Assembly: GCA_019912385.1 (NCBI GenBank)
Contig: JAIOIW010000039.1
Span: 62,001 to 126,000 of the forward strand
DNA length: 64,000 nt
Reading direction: 5' to 3'
Source: Notoacmeibacter sp.
GTDB taxonomy: Bacteria > Pseudomonadota > Alphaproteobacteria > Rhizobiales > Rhizobiaceae
Shown here: one piece after another, positions 1 to 7,717 of the stretch
Numbering within the stretch: position 1 is the first letter of the stretch
Layout of the letters: each line of letters starts with the position of its first letter
Notes under the pieces: generated by a model
Told to the model about the DNA's origin: nothing
What the model saw: only the letters and a program-made list of their open reading frames with translations
The model's database searches: none
Position numbers and translations under genes: made by a program

Positions 1-512
1 GCATTCATGACCTCCACCATGTCGGCGCCGAGCGTCTGCTGTGCCGTGTAGGAGCCCTGCCATGTATCGCCGCCGTCGAGCAACAGTACGTTGTCGCCGC
101 GTTCCGCGCGGATTCGCTTGACGATGGTGGCGACGCGATCGAGCCCGCCCATCTTGCCGTATGTCCTGGCGAGCGCCGCGAAATCCTCCGACGTCAGCGC
201 GTAGGCGTGCGGCGTGCCGGGCTCGATGTTGTAGAGCTTGAGGAAATCGGCGCCGGTGACATGCGGCGGCAGGCCGGCGACGTCGCCGACACCCAGATTG
301 ACCGACGGCTCGCGGAAATAGAGCGGCTTCATCTGCGCGTGGATGTCAGTGATGTGAACCAGCGTCACATTGCCGTAGCCGTCGAAATCGAGCAGGTCGT
401 TTTCGCTCAAGGTTTGCTGAGCCGCGGCACGGGACCACCCGCCAACAAGGCCCGGTCCGGCGATGGCCGACAGCGCGGCCGTGGCCATCAGGAATTCACG
501 TCGTGAAAACAT
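1..512 (-). CDS. soxB: SoxB, sulfate thiol esterase/hydrolase of the Sox system (5' part only)
   Basis: SoxB is the periplasmic dinuclear-manganese hydrolase that releases sulfate from the thiosulfate-derived group carried by SoxY. About 170 N-terminal residues are present; the rest lies beyond the window edge. Translation from the ATG at 512 gives a twin-arginine signal (S-R-R-E-F-L-M) followed by the metallophosphoesterase motifs DIHAQ near residue 55 and GGDTWQGS near residue 155, which supply metal ligands. It is the last visible gene of the leftward soxVWXYZAB run, 147 bp after soxA. soxCD, if present, would be expected further left. Identification is firm; completeness cannot be judged. 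Confidence 0.93.
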   Translation of the reverse strand, partial: MFSRREFLMATAALSAIAGPGLVGGWSRAAAQQTLSENDLLDFDGYGNVTLVHITDIHAQMKPLYFREPSVNLGVGDVAGLPPHVTGADFLKLYNIEPGTPHAYALTSEDFAALARTYGKMGGLDRVATIVKRIRAERGDNVLLLDGGDTWQGSYTAQQTLGADMVEVMN

Positions 513-619
513 CGGCTCTATCTCCGGTTCGCCTTAGTTGCGGGCACAGGAGCGGAGCATCCGGCACGGTGCCGAATCCCCCCCTCCCCATTTGCTGATT
601 GGTGCTGCACGACGGCGCG

Positions 620-646
620 TCCGGAGGCGGTTTGGCCGCCTCCGGA
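620..646 (-). other. Intercistronic hairpin between soxA and soxB
   Basis: A perfect 11-bp inverted repeat (TCCGGAGGCGG / CCGCCTCCGGA) with a 5-base loop lies 14 bp after the soxA stop. There is no T-run on the minus strand after the stem, so a simple intrinsic terminator is unlikely. An mRNA-stabilising or attenuating stem-loop that sets the soxB level is more plausible. Confidence 0.5.
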
Positions 647-659
647 ATTAGTTCTGGTA

Positions 660-1520
660 TTACTGGCGCACGGCCGGTGTCTCGACCGAAAGGCCGGTGC
701 CGCGCCAGGTGACGTAGACCTCGAGCGCCATCAGTTCGTCTGAAAACGCCTTGGGCATTTCGGCGCGCGTATCACGGATGCAGCCGCGGAAACGGTTGTG
801 TACCGAAATCAATTTGCCCTGCTTGAGGCGATAGGTCGGGAATCCGTTGATCTGGCCCTGGCTGAGATGGTCGGCGCGGATCATTTTGCCCATGTTGGCT
901 TCGTGACAGGAGGCGCAGGACAGGTTCAACTGGCCGGTCCGGGTGTAATAGAGTTCCTTGCCCCTGTCCCACCAGTTCTGCATCTCGCCCTGGCCGAGAT
1001 CGATGGATACCGGAGTCCCAAGCGACTGGTGCTTGACATAGGCGGTCAGCGCCTTCTGGCCGCCCTTGTCGAACGCGTAGGGCTCGGCGCCCATGTTCTT
1101 CTCGCGGCACTTGTTGATCTGCAGCTCGATGTTGATCGGACGGCCGCTATCTGAATCCCACTTGGGATAATTGGCACCGACATCCTTCATGCTTTCGGCG
1201 GCGTCTCCATGGCAGGACGCGCAGGACTTGCCGGCGGTGCCTTCCACCGTGTTCCAGATCGCCCCCCCCTCCTCGACCTCGAGCATGCCGGGATTGACGA
1301 AAGTGTCGGCTTCCAGCGCGCGGGTCTCAGCCGTGCGGAACAGCCAGCCCGACATCACCTCGTCGAATGGGTGGCCCTCAGGCGCCTTCGCACGCGAAAT
1401 CATTTCCTTTCCGTCGATGGTCAAGGTGTCGTCGACCGGATCGGCTTTCACGGCCGCAATACCGGCGGCAAGCGCAAGCGCAATGACCGGTCCGGTTATG
1501 AAAAGTGATATATTATTCAC
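660..1520 (-). CDS. soxA: SoxA, diheme c-type cytochrome of the SoxAX complex
   Basis: SoxA, with SoxX, oxidatively couples thiosulfate to the carrier cysteine of SoxY in the periplasm. The 286-residue protein has an N-terminal signal segment and two CxxCH heme sites (Cys100/Cys103/His104 and Cys202/Cys205/His206). It also has Cys138 and Cys247 (context GCIRDTR), which match the distal heme ligand and the active-site cysteine of diheme SoxA proteins. The start is GTG at 1520, chosen because GGGAGG lies about 8 bases upstream. The gene sits between soxZ (57 bp gap) and soxB. Both heme sites are intact, so this is the two-heme rather than the one-heme form. Confidence 0.95.
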   Translation of the reverse strand: MNNISLFITGPVIALALAAGIAAVKADPVDDTLTIDGKEMISRAKAPEGHPFDEVMSGWLFRTAETRALEADTFVNPGMLEVEEGGAIWNTVEGTAGKSCASCHGDAAESMKDVGANYPKWDSDSGRPINIELQINKCREKNMGAEPYAFDKGGQKALTAYVKHQSLGTPVSIDLGQGEMQNWWDRGKELYYTRTGQLNLSCASCHEANMGKMIRADHLSQGQINGFPTYRLKQGKLISVHNRFRGCIRDTRAEMPKAFSDELMALEVYVTWRGTGLSVETPAVRQ

Positions 1521-1577
1521 GGGTATTCCCTCCCAGACAGGTGCCGGCGGGCTCTCCCTGCCCTGCCGGCCTGTTCA

Positions 1578-1904
1578 TTATTGGACTTCGATCGTGTTCT
1601 CCGCCTCGTAGACAGAACCGTCGTCATCCACCCATGTGAACTTGAACGTGCCGCTCTGCGGAACCTTGGCGCTGAACTCCAGGTAGGGGTTCGCCGAGAT
1701 TGCCGGATCGAGTTCGCACTCGAACACCGGCTCGCCGTTGAACGTGCAAGCGAACTTGTTGATGATCTTGCGCGGGATCGGATTGCCGTCCTTGTCCTTG
1801 CGCTGGCCCGATTCCATGTCGTGGCTGATGAGGGTCTTGATGGTGATGACTTCCCCCGCTGCCGCGGACTTGGGAACCTTCACGCGTGGTTTGGACTTTG
1901 CCAT
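1578..1904 (-). CDS. soxZ: SoxZ, carrier-complex subunit
   Basis: SoxZ pairs with SoxY to form the SoxYZ carrier that holds sulfur intermediates during thiosulfate oxidation. The 108-residue protein begins with a basic segment and has the immunoglobulin-like beta fold pattern of the family (FTWVDDDGS near the C-terminus). There is no signal peptide, as expected: SoxZ is exported with SoxY by the Tat route. GGAAGGA precedes the ATG at 1904. Its neighbours are soxY (23 bp upstream) and soxA. Confidence 0.95.
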   Translation of the reverse strand: MAKSKPRVKVPKSAAAGEVITIKTLISHDMESGQRKDKDGNPIPRKIINKFACTFNGEPVFECELDPAISANPYLEFSAKVPQSGTFKFTWVDDDGSVYEAENTIEVQ

Positions 1905-1927
1905 GTGTTTTCTTCCTTCCCTCGCCG

Positions 1928-2383
1928 TCAGCCGCCGCAGCCGCCGATGGTCACCTTGACCTGTTTCTTGTCCATGTAGACCGAGCCGTCCTTCATCCTG
2001 GCGACCGCGATCACGTTCTGCGTCTTGGCCAGCCGCATGCGCGTCGTCACCGCCGCCACACCGGAAAGCGCGGTGAAGCGGAATGTCGCGACGTCCGGGC
2101 TCGGATTGCCTTCGGCCAGCAGCATGACCGATTCGACCATGTCGTCGCCTTCCATGGCGCTCTCGACGGAAACGGAGACCGGTACGGTGTTGCCGTTTTC
2201 AGCGATTTCCGGTGCGGTCAGCGTGATCCTGCCGGTCTCCAGCGCCTTGCCGCCGGCAAATTCCATCAGCTTCTTTTCCGCGTCTTCCGCGGCCGCCATG
2301 GCCGGCAAGGCACGAAAGCCCGTGGCCGCGAACGCCGCTGCGCCAGTTGCGAGGCCGAGGGCCTGTCGTCTGTTGAGATTCAT
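1928..2383 (-). CDS. soxY: SoxY, sulfur-carrier protein with C-terminal swinging-arm cysteine
   Basis: SoxY covalently carries thiosulfate and its oxidised derivatives on a C-terminal cysteine. The protein ends in IGGCGG, the diagnostic swinging-arm motif, with Cys149 of 151 as the carrier thiol. The N-terminus has a twin-arginine signal (LNRRQALG followed by a hydrophobic Ala-rich stretch ending ALPAMA). I chose the ATG at 2383; a TTG three codons earlier lies too close to the AAGGAG ribosome site. The gene lies between soxX (25 bp gap) and soxZ. Confidence 0.95.
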   Translation of the reverse strand: MNLNRRQALGLATGAAAFAATGFRALPAMAAAEDAEKKLMEFAGGKALETGRITLTAPEIAENGNTVPVSVSVESAMEGDDMVESVMLLAEGNPSPDVATFRFTALSGVAAVTTRMRLAKTQNVIAVARMKDGSVYMDKKQVKVTIGGCGG

Positions 2384-2408
2384 GCGTTTCAAGCTCCTTG
2401 TCGCTTGG

Positions 2409-2870
2409 CTATTCCTTCAGGGTGCCCAGGTAGGCCACGACGTCCTCGACCTGCTGTGCGGCCAGGATCGTCTTGCCGACCAGGTCCTTGGTCACATCCT
2501 TGCCGACCTCCAGCGAATAGAAGCCCGGCATCACGGTGTCCTGGGTGAACATCTGCTTCGAATTGGTGACGATCGCGCGCAACTGCTCCGTCGAATAGCG
2601 CCCGGCCACCCCGTCGAGCACCGGTCCCACGTTGCCGTGGAACAACTCCTTTTCCATCGCCGTATTGGCGTGACAAGCGAGACAATTGCCCAGCTTCTTG
2701 TTCTTGAAGACCTTGGCACCCTCGTCCGGATCGCCGGCAGTCCCGGTCAGGGACATCGCGACGCCGTCATCGGTAAAAGCAACATCGCCCGGCGCGACTT
2801 CAGCCGCCACGGCCGCCGTCGCGACGCCCGAGGCGATCGCCAGGGTTGCGATAACTGTTCCCAATCTCAT
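2409..2870 (-). CDS. soxX: SoxX, monoheme cytochrome c of the SoxAX complex
   Basis: SoxX is the small electron-accepting cytochrome that partners SoxA. The 153-residue precursor has a Sec-type signal (hydrophobic residues 5-22, cleavage near AVAAE), one CxxCH site (Cys63/Cys66/His67) and a likely distal ligand Met114 in the TVMPGFY context. An AGGAGGAGG stretch lies about a dozen bases upstream of the ATG. A 151-bp gap with an operator-like palindrome separates it from soxW, so it is probably the first gene of a soxXYZAB transcript. Confidence 0.94.
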   Translation of the reverse strand: MRLGTVIATLAIASGVATAAVAAEVAPGDVAFTDDGVAMSLTGTAGDPDEGAKVFKNKKLGNCLACHANTAMEKELFHGNVGPVLDGVAGRYSTEQLRAIVTNSKQMFTQDTVMPGFYSLEVGKDVTKDLVGKTILAAQQVEDVVAYLGTLKE

Positions 2871-2960
2871 CGGGTTGTATCTCCTCCTCCTAAATGGCGC
2901 CGGTTGGCCCGCCGCCTTCTCTCTCCAACCGTATCTTAGCCAGCAGATCCCGTAATTTCA

Positions 2961-2984
2961 ATGCATAAATAGAATTTTTTGCAT
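2961..2984. promoter_or_regulatory. Operator-like palindrome in the soxW-soxX gap
   Basis: This is an AT-rich imperfect palindrome with outer arms ATGCA / TGCAT and inner AAA / TTT pairs (8 of 12 base pairs match) inside an otherwise GC-rich region. From the literature, the ArsR-type SoxR of Pseudaminobacter binds the soxW-soxX (wx) intergenic region. The position agrees with that; the assignment is inference. Confidence 0.5.
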
Positions 2985-3021
2985 GTATAATATTTGATCC
3001 ATTCACGCGAAACGCGCTGCT

Positions 3022-3609
3022 TTATTGCGCATCCGGTTGGCCGGCTGCCCGGCGTTCGTTGATGCGGCGGGCATGATACTTCTGGAAATGCTCCTCGCCC
3101 TCGTAGCCCTTCTCGCGAACCCAGCGGAACATGTCGAGGAACGTCCATTTGCCAAACGCACCCGGCATGATGGCAACGGCGGCCTCGGCAACGGTCACAC
3201 CTTCAGGCGCCTCTTCGGGCAGGAAGACTATGGTCGGCGTGAACACAAAGCCCCATTTGCGCGTGGCAGTCTTTTCCGTCAGTTCCTCGCCGTCGAGATC
3301 GGTCACCTCGACATCGCCGAACATGTTGTACTGGACGACCATGAAATTGGCCTTGATGTAGTCCGCCACCTCCGGATCGGTCAGAAGTTCCTCGTGCATC
3401 TTGCGGCAATAGATGCAGCCGCGCTGCTCGACGACGATGGCGAGCCTTTTCCCGGCGGCGGAGGCGGTCTCGATGTCCTCGGCAACGTCCTTGAAGGTCT
3501 CGGAGAACCATTCCTGTTTGTGCAGACCGTCCTCGCCGATGGTGAAGGCGTTGGCGGCCGGCGCGAAAATAAGGAAAGCGGCGGCAACGACGACAGTAAA
3601 TCGGATCAT
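3022..3609 (-). CDS. soxW: SoxW, periplasmic thioredoxin-like protein
   Basis: SoxW is a periplasmic thioredoxin reduced by the membrane protein SoxV; the pair is thought to keep SoxYZ thiols reduced. The 195-residue protein has a Sec signal (hydrophobic residues 4-20), the redox motif GCIYC (Cys65/Cys68) and the cis-proline segment FTPTIVF of the thioredoxin fold. AGGAG is 8 bases from the ATG at 3609. It lies 12 bp after soxV, so the two are surely co-transcribed. Confidence 0.9.
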   Translation of the reverse strand: MIRFTVVVAAAFLIFAPAANAFTIGEDGLHKQEWFSETFKDVAEDIETASAAGKRLAIVVEQRGCIYCRKMHEELLTDPEVADYIKANFMVVQYNMFGDVEVTDLDGEELTEKTATRKWGFVFTPTIVFLPEEAPEGVTVAEAAVAIMPGAFGKWTFLDMFRWVREKGYEGEEHFQKYHARRINERRAAGQPDAQ

Positions 3610-3620
3610 GGCGGTATCTC

Positions 3621-4355
3621 CTAACCGATGGTCTGGAAGGCCGGGAACGTGTCAAGCAGCCATTGCGAGATGCGCGACATCTGCCCCGTGATGAACAGGA
3701 CGCCGGTGACGACCAGCAGCCCGCCCATGGCCATTTCGACCTTGTGCATGTGTTTCTTGAAGCGCTGAAGGACACCAAGGAACCGGCTGGCAAAAACGCC
3801 GGCGAGGATGAACGGCAAGCCGATGCCGACCGAATAGACGGCAAGCAGCGCGGCGCCGCGCCAGATCGTATCCGACGTTCCGGCGACGAACAGGATGGCG
3901 GCGAGGACGGGACCGACGCACGGCGTCCAGCCGAACGCGAATGCCAGTCCCATGACATAGGCGCCGGCAATCCCGGCCGGCTTGCGCTCCACCTGCACGC
4001 GCGCCTCGCGATAGAGCAGCGCTATGCGGAACACGCCGAGGAAATGCAGACCCATGATGATGATGATGATGCCGGCGATGATCGACAAGGTATCGAAATA
4101 TTGCGCCACCGTCTTGCCAATGACGCTCGCAGTCGCGCCAAGCGCCACAAATACTGTGGTAAATCCGAGCACGAACGCGATTGCGGCGGTAATGATTCGG
4201 CGCGAACGGGCGGCATCGGCCGTATCGGACTGCAATTCCTCGAAGCTGAGCCCGGCCAGCCAGGCAAGATAGGGCGGGACGATCGGAAGCACGCAGGGCG
4301 AAACGAACGATAAAAGACCGGCAATCAATGCGCCTACAAACCCGACGTCCAACAT
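3621..4355 (-). CDS. soxV: SoxV, CcdA/DsbD-type membrane thiol transporter
   Basis: SoxV carries reducing equivalents from cytoplasmic thioredoxin across the inner membrane to SoxW. The 244-residue protein shows about six transmembrane segments and the two conserved cysteines of the CcdA family, Cys21 (FVSPCVLP) and Cys146 (GWTPCVGP). The start is the ATG at 4355 with GGGGAGGAG just upstream; the open frame extends further but the extra residues are not CcdA-like. A run of five isoleucines (residues 96-100) is encoded by a short trinucleotide repeat. The gene diverges from soxS. Confidence 0.93.
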   Translation of the reverse strand: MLDVGFVGALIAGLLSFVSPCVLPIVPPYLAWLAGLSFEELQSDTADAARSRRIITAAIAFVLGFTTVFVALGATASVIGKTVAQYFDTLSIIAGIIIIIMGLHFLGVFRIALLYREARVQVERKPAGIAGAYVMGLAFAFGWTPCVGPVLAAILFVAGTSDTIWRGAALLAVYSVGIGLPFILAGVFASRFLGVLQRFKKHMHKVEMAMGGLLVVTGVLFITGQMSRISQWLLDTFPAFQTIG

Positions 4356-4475
4356 TCTCCGCTCCTCCCCGGGACCGCAAACTTGCCGCAGTCCTCTTCC
4401 CTGTTTGGATATGGAATGTATGCGGAATATGATATATGTTGCAATGACGAAAAACGGACGGCAAGGAAAGTTTCC
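4356..4475. promoter_or_regulatory. Divergent soxS/soxV promoter region
   Basis: This 120-bp spacer is clearly more AT-rich than its flanks, especially 4408-4445 with repeated GGAAT and ATAT words. In Pseudaminobacter the soxS-soxV (sv) spacer is the second binding region for SoxR, so an operator is expected here. I see only weak symmetry (ATAT arms around 4428-4438) and no convincing consensus. Confidence 0.4.
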
Positions 4476-4847
4476 GTGAAGCGACCCGTGACCCTGATCG
4501 CAGCCGCGGCAATGGCGTTCGGCCTGCCGGCAATGGCCGCGGCGGCAGCCGAACTGGTGATACTGGAACAGCCAGGTTGCGTGTGGTGCGCACGCTTCAA
4601 CAGCGAGATCGGGCCGGCATGGCCGAATACCGACGAGGGCAGGCGCGCGCCGCTGCGCCGCGTCGATATCACCGCTTCCTGGCCGACGGACCTGGACTTT
4701 GTGGCCCGCGAGCGTATGACGCCGACATTCGTGCTGATCGACGACGGAGTTGAAATCGGACGGATCAGAGGGTATCCGGGCGACGAGTTTTTCTGGTTCC
4801 TGGCCGGTGAGTTGCTGGCGAGGCTGCCTGCCGCCGGCGATAGCTGA
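4476..4847 (+). CDS. soxS: SoxS, small periplasmic thioredoxin-like protein
   Basis: SoxS-type proteins are small periplasmic thiol-disulfide proteins needed for reactivation of SoxYZ. The 123-residue reading has a Sec signal (VTLIAAAAMAFG, cleavage near AMAA), the motif GCVWC (Cys35/Cys38) and a thioredoxin cis-proline (MTPTFVL). I chose the GTG at 4476 because AAGGAAAG lies just upstream and the signal peptide starts there; the open frame continues back to 4383 without an acceptable signal. It is divergent from soxV and followed by soxR. Confidence 0.85.
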   Translation: MKRPVTLIAAAAMAFGLPAMAAAAAELVILEQPGCVWCARFNSEIGPAWPNTDEGRRAPLRRVDITASWPTDLDFVARERMTPTFVLIDDGVEIGRIRGYPGDEFFWFLAGELLARLPAAGDS

Positions 4848-4927
4848 CATGGCGGCATGATGTGTTATCTTGCGTGGCGACAACGGCGTGATCCCAAGCG
4901 CGCCGACAAAGCGGGAAGGATTTGGCG

Positions 4928-5272
4928 ATGGCGCTTCCGAAACTGAAACCGTCGGACACGGTCGAATTCAACGTACTGATGCAACAGGCCCGTAAGGCCA
5001 GCGAGTTGCTCAAGGCGCTCAGCCATGAAAGCCGGCTGCTCATACTTTGTCTTCTGGCGGAGGGCGAGAAATCGGTCTCCGAACTGGAGGAAATCATGGA
5101 CATGCCGCAGGCGGCGGTGTCACAGCAGCTTGCACGGCTGCGCTTCGACCGGCTGGTCAAGACCCGCCGCGAAGGGCGCATGATCTACTACATGATCGCA
5201 GACGAAGAGGTTTCCTCGGTCATCGAGACCCTGTACGGCCTGTTCTGCGCGCCGGTGCGTGAAGACGTCTAG
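4928..5272 (+). CDS. soxR: SoxR/SqrR-type ArsR-family persulfide-sensing repressor
   Basis: This is a 114-residue winged-helix ArsR-family regulator. With the ATG at 4928 (GGGAAGGA at a good distance; a TTG two codons earlier is too close to it), cysteines fall at positions 41 (LLILCLL) and 107 (GLFCAP). These are the positions that form the tetrasulfide or disulfide switch in SqrR of Rhodobacter. The recognition helix is around residues 56-78 (PQAAVSQQLARLR). It probably represses the sox operons until sulfane sulfur is present. It lies 80 bp after soxS, and a short inverted repeat (CTGAAT / ATTCAG) at 5274-5289 follows the stop. Confidence 0.92.
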   Translation: MALPKLKPSDTVEFNVLMQQARKASELLKALSHESRLLILCLLAEGEKSVSELEEIMDMPQAAVSQQLARLRFDRLVKTRREGRMIYYMIADEEVSSVIETLYGLFCAPVREDV

Positions 5273-5434
5273 GCTGAATCGACATTCAGGTTTGGTGCGC
5301 GGAGTGACGCGCAGCGATGTTCTCCTCGCCAACACGAAAAATCCACGCCATCAAACAGCTTCCATTTGGAGGTGAACGGCTCTAGCATCCACGCATGGAG
5401 CGCGGTTGCGGGAGGCAGCCGCGGGGAGTGAGCG

Positions 5435-6529
5435 ATGGAATGGACAGGGTCACCCTGGTTTCTTCCGGCTGCCGGCTTGCTGGCGGGTTTCGCCATGGGT
5501 TTCATGGCAAGGCGGCACCATTTCTGCGTCATGTCCGGTCTGGAACGTTACTGGTACGCCAATGACAGCGAGGGCGTGCGGACATGGTTCCTTGCCGCCG
5601 CCGTCGCGTTGATCGCGACCCAGGCGCTGGTCCTGACGGGCACGCTCGACCTCTCCTCCGCCTTCTATCTCTCGCCTGTCTTCGGGCTCACGGGCGCAAT
5701 CATCGGCGGGCTGGCCTTCGGCTTCGGCATGGCCCTGGTCGGCACCTGCGGCTTCGGGGCGCTGGTGCAGACAGGTGGCGGCAGCCTCAGGTCCTTCATC
5801 ATGCTGATCGTGCTTGGCCTGTCGGCGCTGGCGGCCCAGCGCGGCGTGATGGCGCAGGGGCGCATCATCGCCGTCGATAATCTGGCCATCGACCTGTCGC
5901 CCGCGCCCGACCAGTCGCTCGGCGGGCTGCTTTCGACACTGGCCGGCACCGATCTGCGCCTCGCGACCGCGGCTGTTGCCGCGATTGCCCTGCTGGCGTG
6001 GATCTTCAGAGACGGGAGCTACCGAAAGGCCCATGGCCGCATCGCCACCGGCACCGTAGTCGGCCTGGCGGTCACATTCGGCTGGCTCGCCACCGGGCTT
6101 GCCGCGCGCACCTCCTTCGAGCCGGTTCAACTCGAAGCCGGTTCCTTCGTCGTGCCCGTCGGCGACACGATCATGCATTTCGCGACATTCACCGGCATCG
6201 TGCCCGACTACGGCGTCGGCCTCGTCGTCGGAGTGATTATCGGCGCGGCAGTGTGTGCGTGGTGGCGCGACGACATGCGCTGGGAAGCCTGCGACGACGC
6301 CCGCGAACTCGGACGCCACCTCGCCGGCGGTTTCCTGATGGGGACCGGCGGTGTTTTCGCGATGGGCTGCACCATCGGCCAGGGCGTTACCGCCGTCTCG
6401 GTGATGGCGATTTCGGCGCCGATCGTGATCGCCTCGATCTGGATCGGCGCCCGCATGGGACTGGGTTTCCTGCTGGAAGGCTCGCTCTTTTCCGCCCTGC
6501 GGGGCGAGCGCCACGATCCGGCAGAATGA
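5435..6529 (+). CDS. soxT: SoxT, YeeE/YedE-family sulfur-compound transporter
   Basis: This is a 364-residue polytopic membrane protein of the YeeE/YedE family, whose characterised members (TsuA) import thiosulfate. The three pathway cysteines of that family are recognisable: Cys31 (HHFCVMSG), Cys105 (GTCGFGAL) and Cys312 (MGCTIGQG). Position within a sox cluster makes it a SoxT; the direction and exact substrate (thiosulfate in, or sulfite/sulfane sulfur) are inferred. GGGGAG precedes the ATG at 5435. It is co-directional with soxSR and convergent with the following MBL gene. Confidence 0.88.
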   Translation: MEWTGSPWFLPAAGLLAGFAMGFMARRHHFCVMSGLERYWYANDSEGVRTWFLAAAVALIATQALVLTGTLDLSSAFYLSPVFGLTGAIIGGLAFGFGMALVGTCGFGALVQTGGGSLRSFIMLIVLGLSALAAQRGVMAQGRIIAVDNLAIDLSPAPDQSLGGLLSTLAGTDLRLATAAVAAIALLAWIFRDGSYRKAHGRIATGTVVGLAVTFGWLATGLAARTSFEPVQLEAGSFVVPVGDTIMHFATFTGIVPDYGVGLVVGVIIGAAVCAWWRDDMRWEACDDARELGRHLAGGFLMGTGGVFAMGCTIGQGVTAVSVMAISAPIVIASIWIGARMGLGFLLEGSLFSALRGERHDPAE

Positions 6530-6547
6530 TCCGGAGCCGGAACGGCT

Positions 6548-7504
6548 TCAGCCGGCGACGAAGCGATAGGCGCCGGCGTGCCGTTCAACCCGTCCTTCGC
6601 CGGGATGAGGCAAGTGGTAGCCAATGATTCGCGCCTTTTCGCCAGCCAGACGGTCGAGCAGTACCGAGCGGGTCCTCGCGCCCTTCTGAGTATCCTGGTC
6701 ACTGCCCGACGGCCATTCCGGGTGGACGAAGGAGATCACCGAATTCGATATCGCGTCACCGACCACGAGGAACGGCTCGCTGCCGCCATGCAGCATGAAC
6801 GACATGTGGCCGGGCGTGTGACCTGAGGTGTCCACCGCCTCGACCCCCGGCAATACTTCCGCGCCGGGCGCAAACAGGTTGATACGGTCCTCCAGCAGAG
6901 CCAGCCGGCTCTGGGCGCCAACCACGAAAGTCTTGCGCCCCTCGTCCATGTTGTCGAGCGTATCATCGGCCCGCCAGTAGGCCCATTCGGCCTCGCCGAT
7001 GTGGTATTCCGCGTTGGAAAACACGAACTCGTCGAAATCGTCGATCATGCCCCACAAATGATCGGGATGGGCATGGGTGAACACGACGTCCGTGACGTCA
7101 GCGGGATCGATGCCGGCCTCGCCGAGGTTCTCCAGCAATTTTCCCGCAGAGGGCATGAAATTGGAACCCGATCCGGTATCGAAGGCGATCAGCCTGTCGC
7201 CGCGCTTCAGGAAGGTGACGTTGCAGTCGGGCACGAGCGCGTCGGTCGGCAGGCCGTTGGCGGCCAGCAGCGCCTTCAATTCATCCATCGGCGCTCCGGC
7301 GCCGACAAAGGACAGGGGCAGGACCAGGTTTCCGTCGGAAACGATCGTGACCTCGTTTTCGCCCGATTCAACGGTTGCGGTGGCATTTGCACGGCGCGCG
7401 GTGGCGGCGAGCGCAAGCGCGGCAAGACCGCTGCCGCCGAGCGCCAACGCCTGGCGCCTGGTCAATTGGAATCGGTCGCAAATCGCCTGATCTCGTAGCT
7501 TCAT
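6548..7504 (-). CDS. Tat-exported MBL-fold metallohydrolase near the sox cluster
   Basis: This is a 318-residue metallo-beta-lactamase-fold protein with a twin-arginine signal (LTRRQALALGG then Ala-rich, residues 15-42) and an intact metal site THAHPDH (His144, His146, Asp148, His149). Further ligands are in HTPGH and GDAIS. The ATG at 7504 is chosen over 7510 because the GGAGGAG site abuts the latter. Periplasmic MBL proteins of this kind (SoxH-like) occur in sox clusters, but their substrate is unknown. A palindrome matching the SqrR consensus lies 69 bp upstream, which points to sulfur control. Confidence 0.8.
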   Translation of the reverse strand: MKLRDQAICDRFQLTRRQALALGGSGLAALALAATARRANATATVESGENEVTIVSDGNLVLPLSFVGAGAPMDELKALLAANGLPTDALVPDCNVTFLKRGDRLIAFDTGSGSNFMPSAGKLLENLGEAGIDPADVTDVVFTHAHPDHLWGMIDDFDEFVFSNAEYHIGEAEWAYWRADDTLDNMDEGRKTFVVGAQSRLALLEDRINLFAPGAEVLPGVEAVDTSGHTPGHMSFMLHGGSEPFLVVGDAISNSVISFVHPEWPSGSDQDTQKGARTRSVLLDRLAGEKARIIGYHLPHPGEGRVERHAGAYRFVAG

Positions 7505-7572
7505 GTCCATCTCCTCCCGGTGCATCGCCCTGTTCTTCGCATTTGGCGCAGCTAAGCACGCATCGATAACAT

Positions 7573-7588
7573 ATTCAATATTTTGAAT
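7573..7588. promoter_or_regulatory. SqrR-like operator ATTC-N8-GAAT upstream of the MBL gene
   Basis: The sequence ATTCAATATTTTGAAT is a 6-bp-arm palindrome in an AT-rich patch 69 bp upstream of the leftward MBL start. It fits the ATTC-N8-GAAT pattern I recall for SqrR-regulated promoters. It is the most likely SoxR or BigR site in this stretch. Confidence 0.55.
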
Positions 7589-7678
7589 GATTTGAATCAA
7601 GCAATGATTTTTCGTCCGAAAACCGGATATATCGGCACCACCGGCCAGTCGGGACATTGACCGGGGATTGCAAAACCA

Positions 7679-7696
7679 ACATACTCGGTAGTATGT
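7679..7696. promoter_or_regulatory. Palindromic operator in front of the pim-like operon
   Basis: ACATACT and AGTATGT form perfect 7-bp arms around a 4-bp spacer (CGGT), ending 21 bp before the ATG at 7718. Size and symmetry fit a TetR-type repressor site. No TetR gene lies next to the operon in this window. Confidence 0.6.
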
Positions 7697-7717
7697 AGCC
7701 TTCCGGGAGGACCGACG

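Noticed and set aside
1521-1577. Imperfect GC hairpin between soxZ and soxA as a terminator
   Set aside because: The stem has a bulge and a large loop, there is no T-run, and the genes are close enough to be one transcript.
4052-4073. ATG trinucleotide repeat suggesting a microsatellite or phase-variable tract
   Set aside because: It encodes an isoleucine run inside a transmembrane helix of SoxV. Changes by one unit keep the frame, so a switch role is unlikely.
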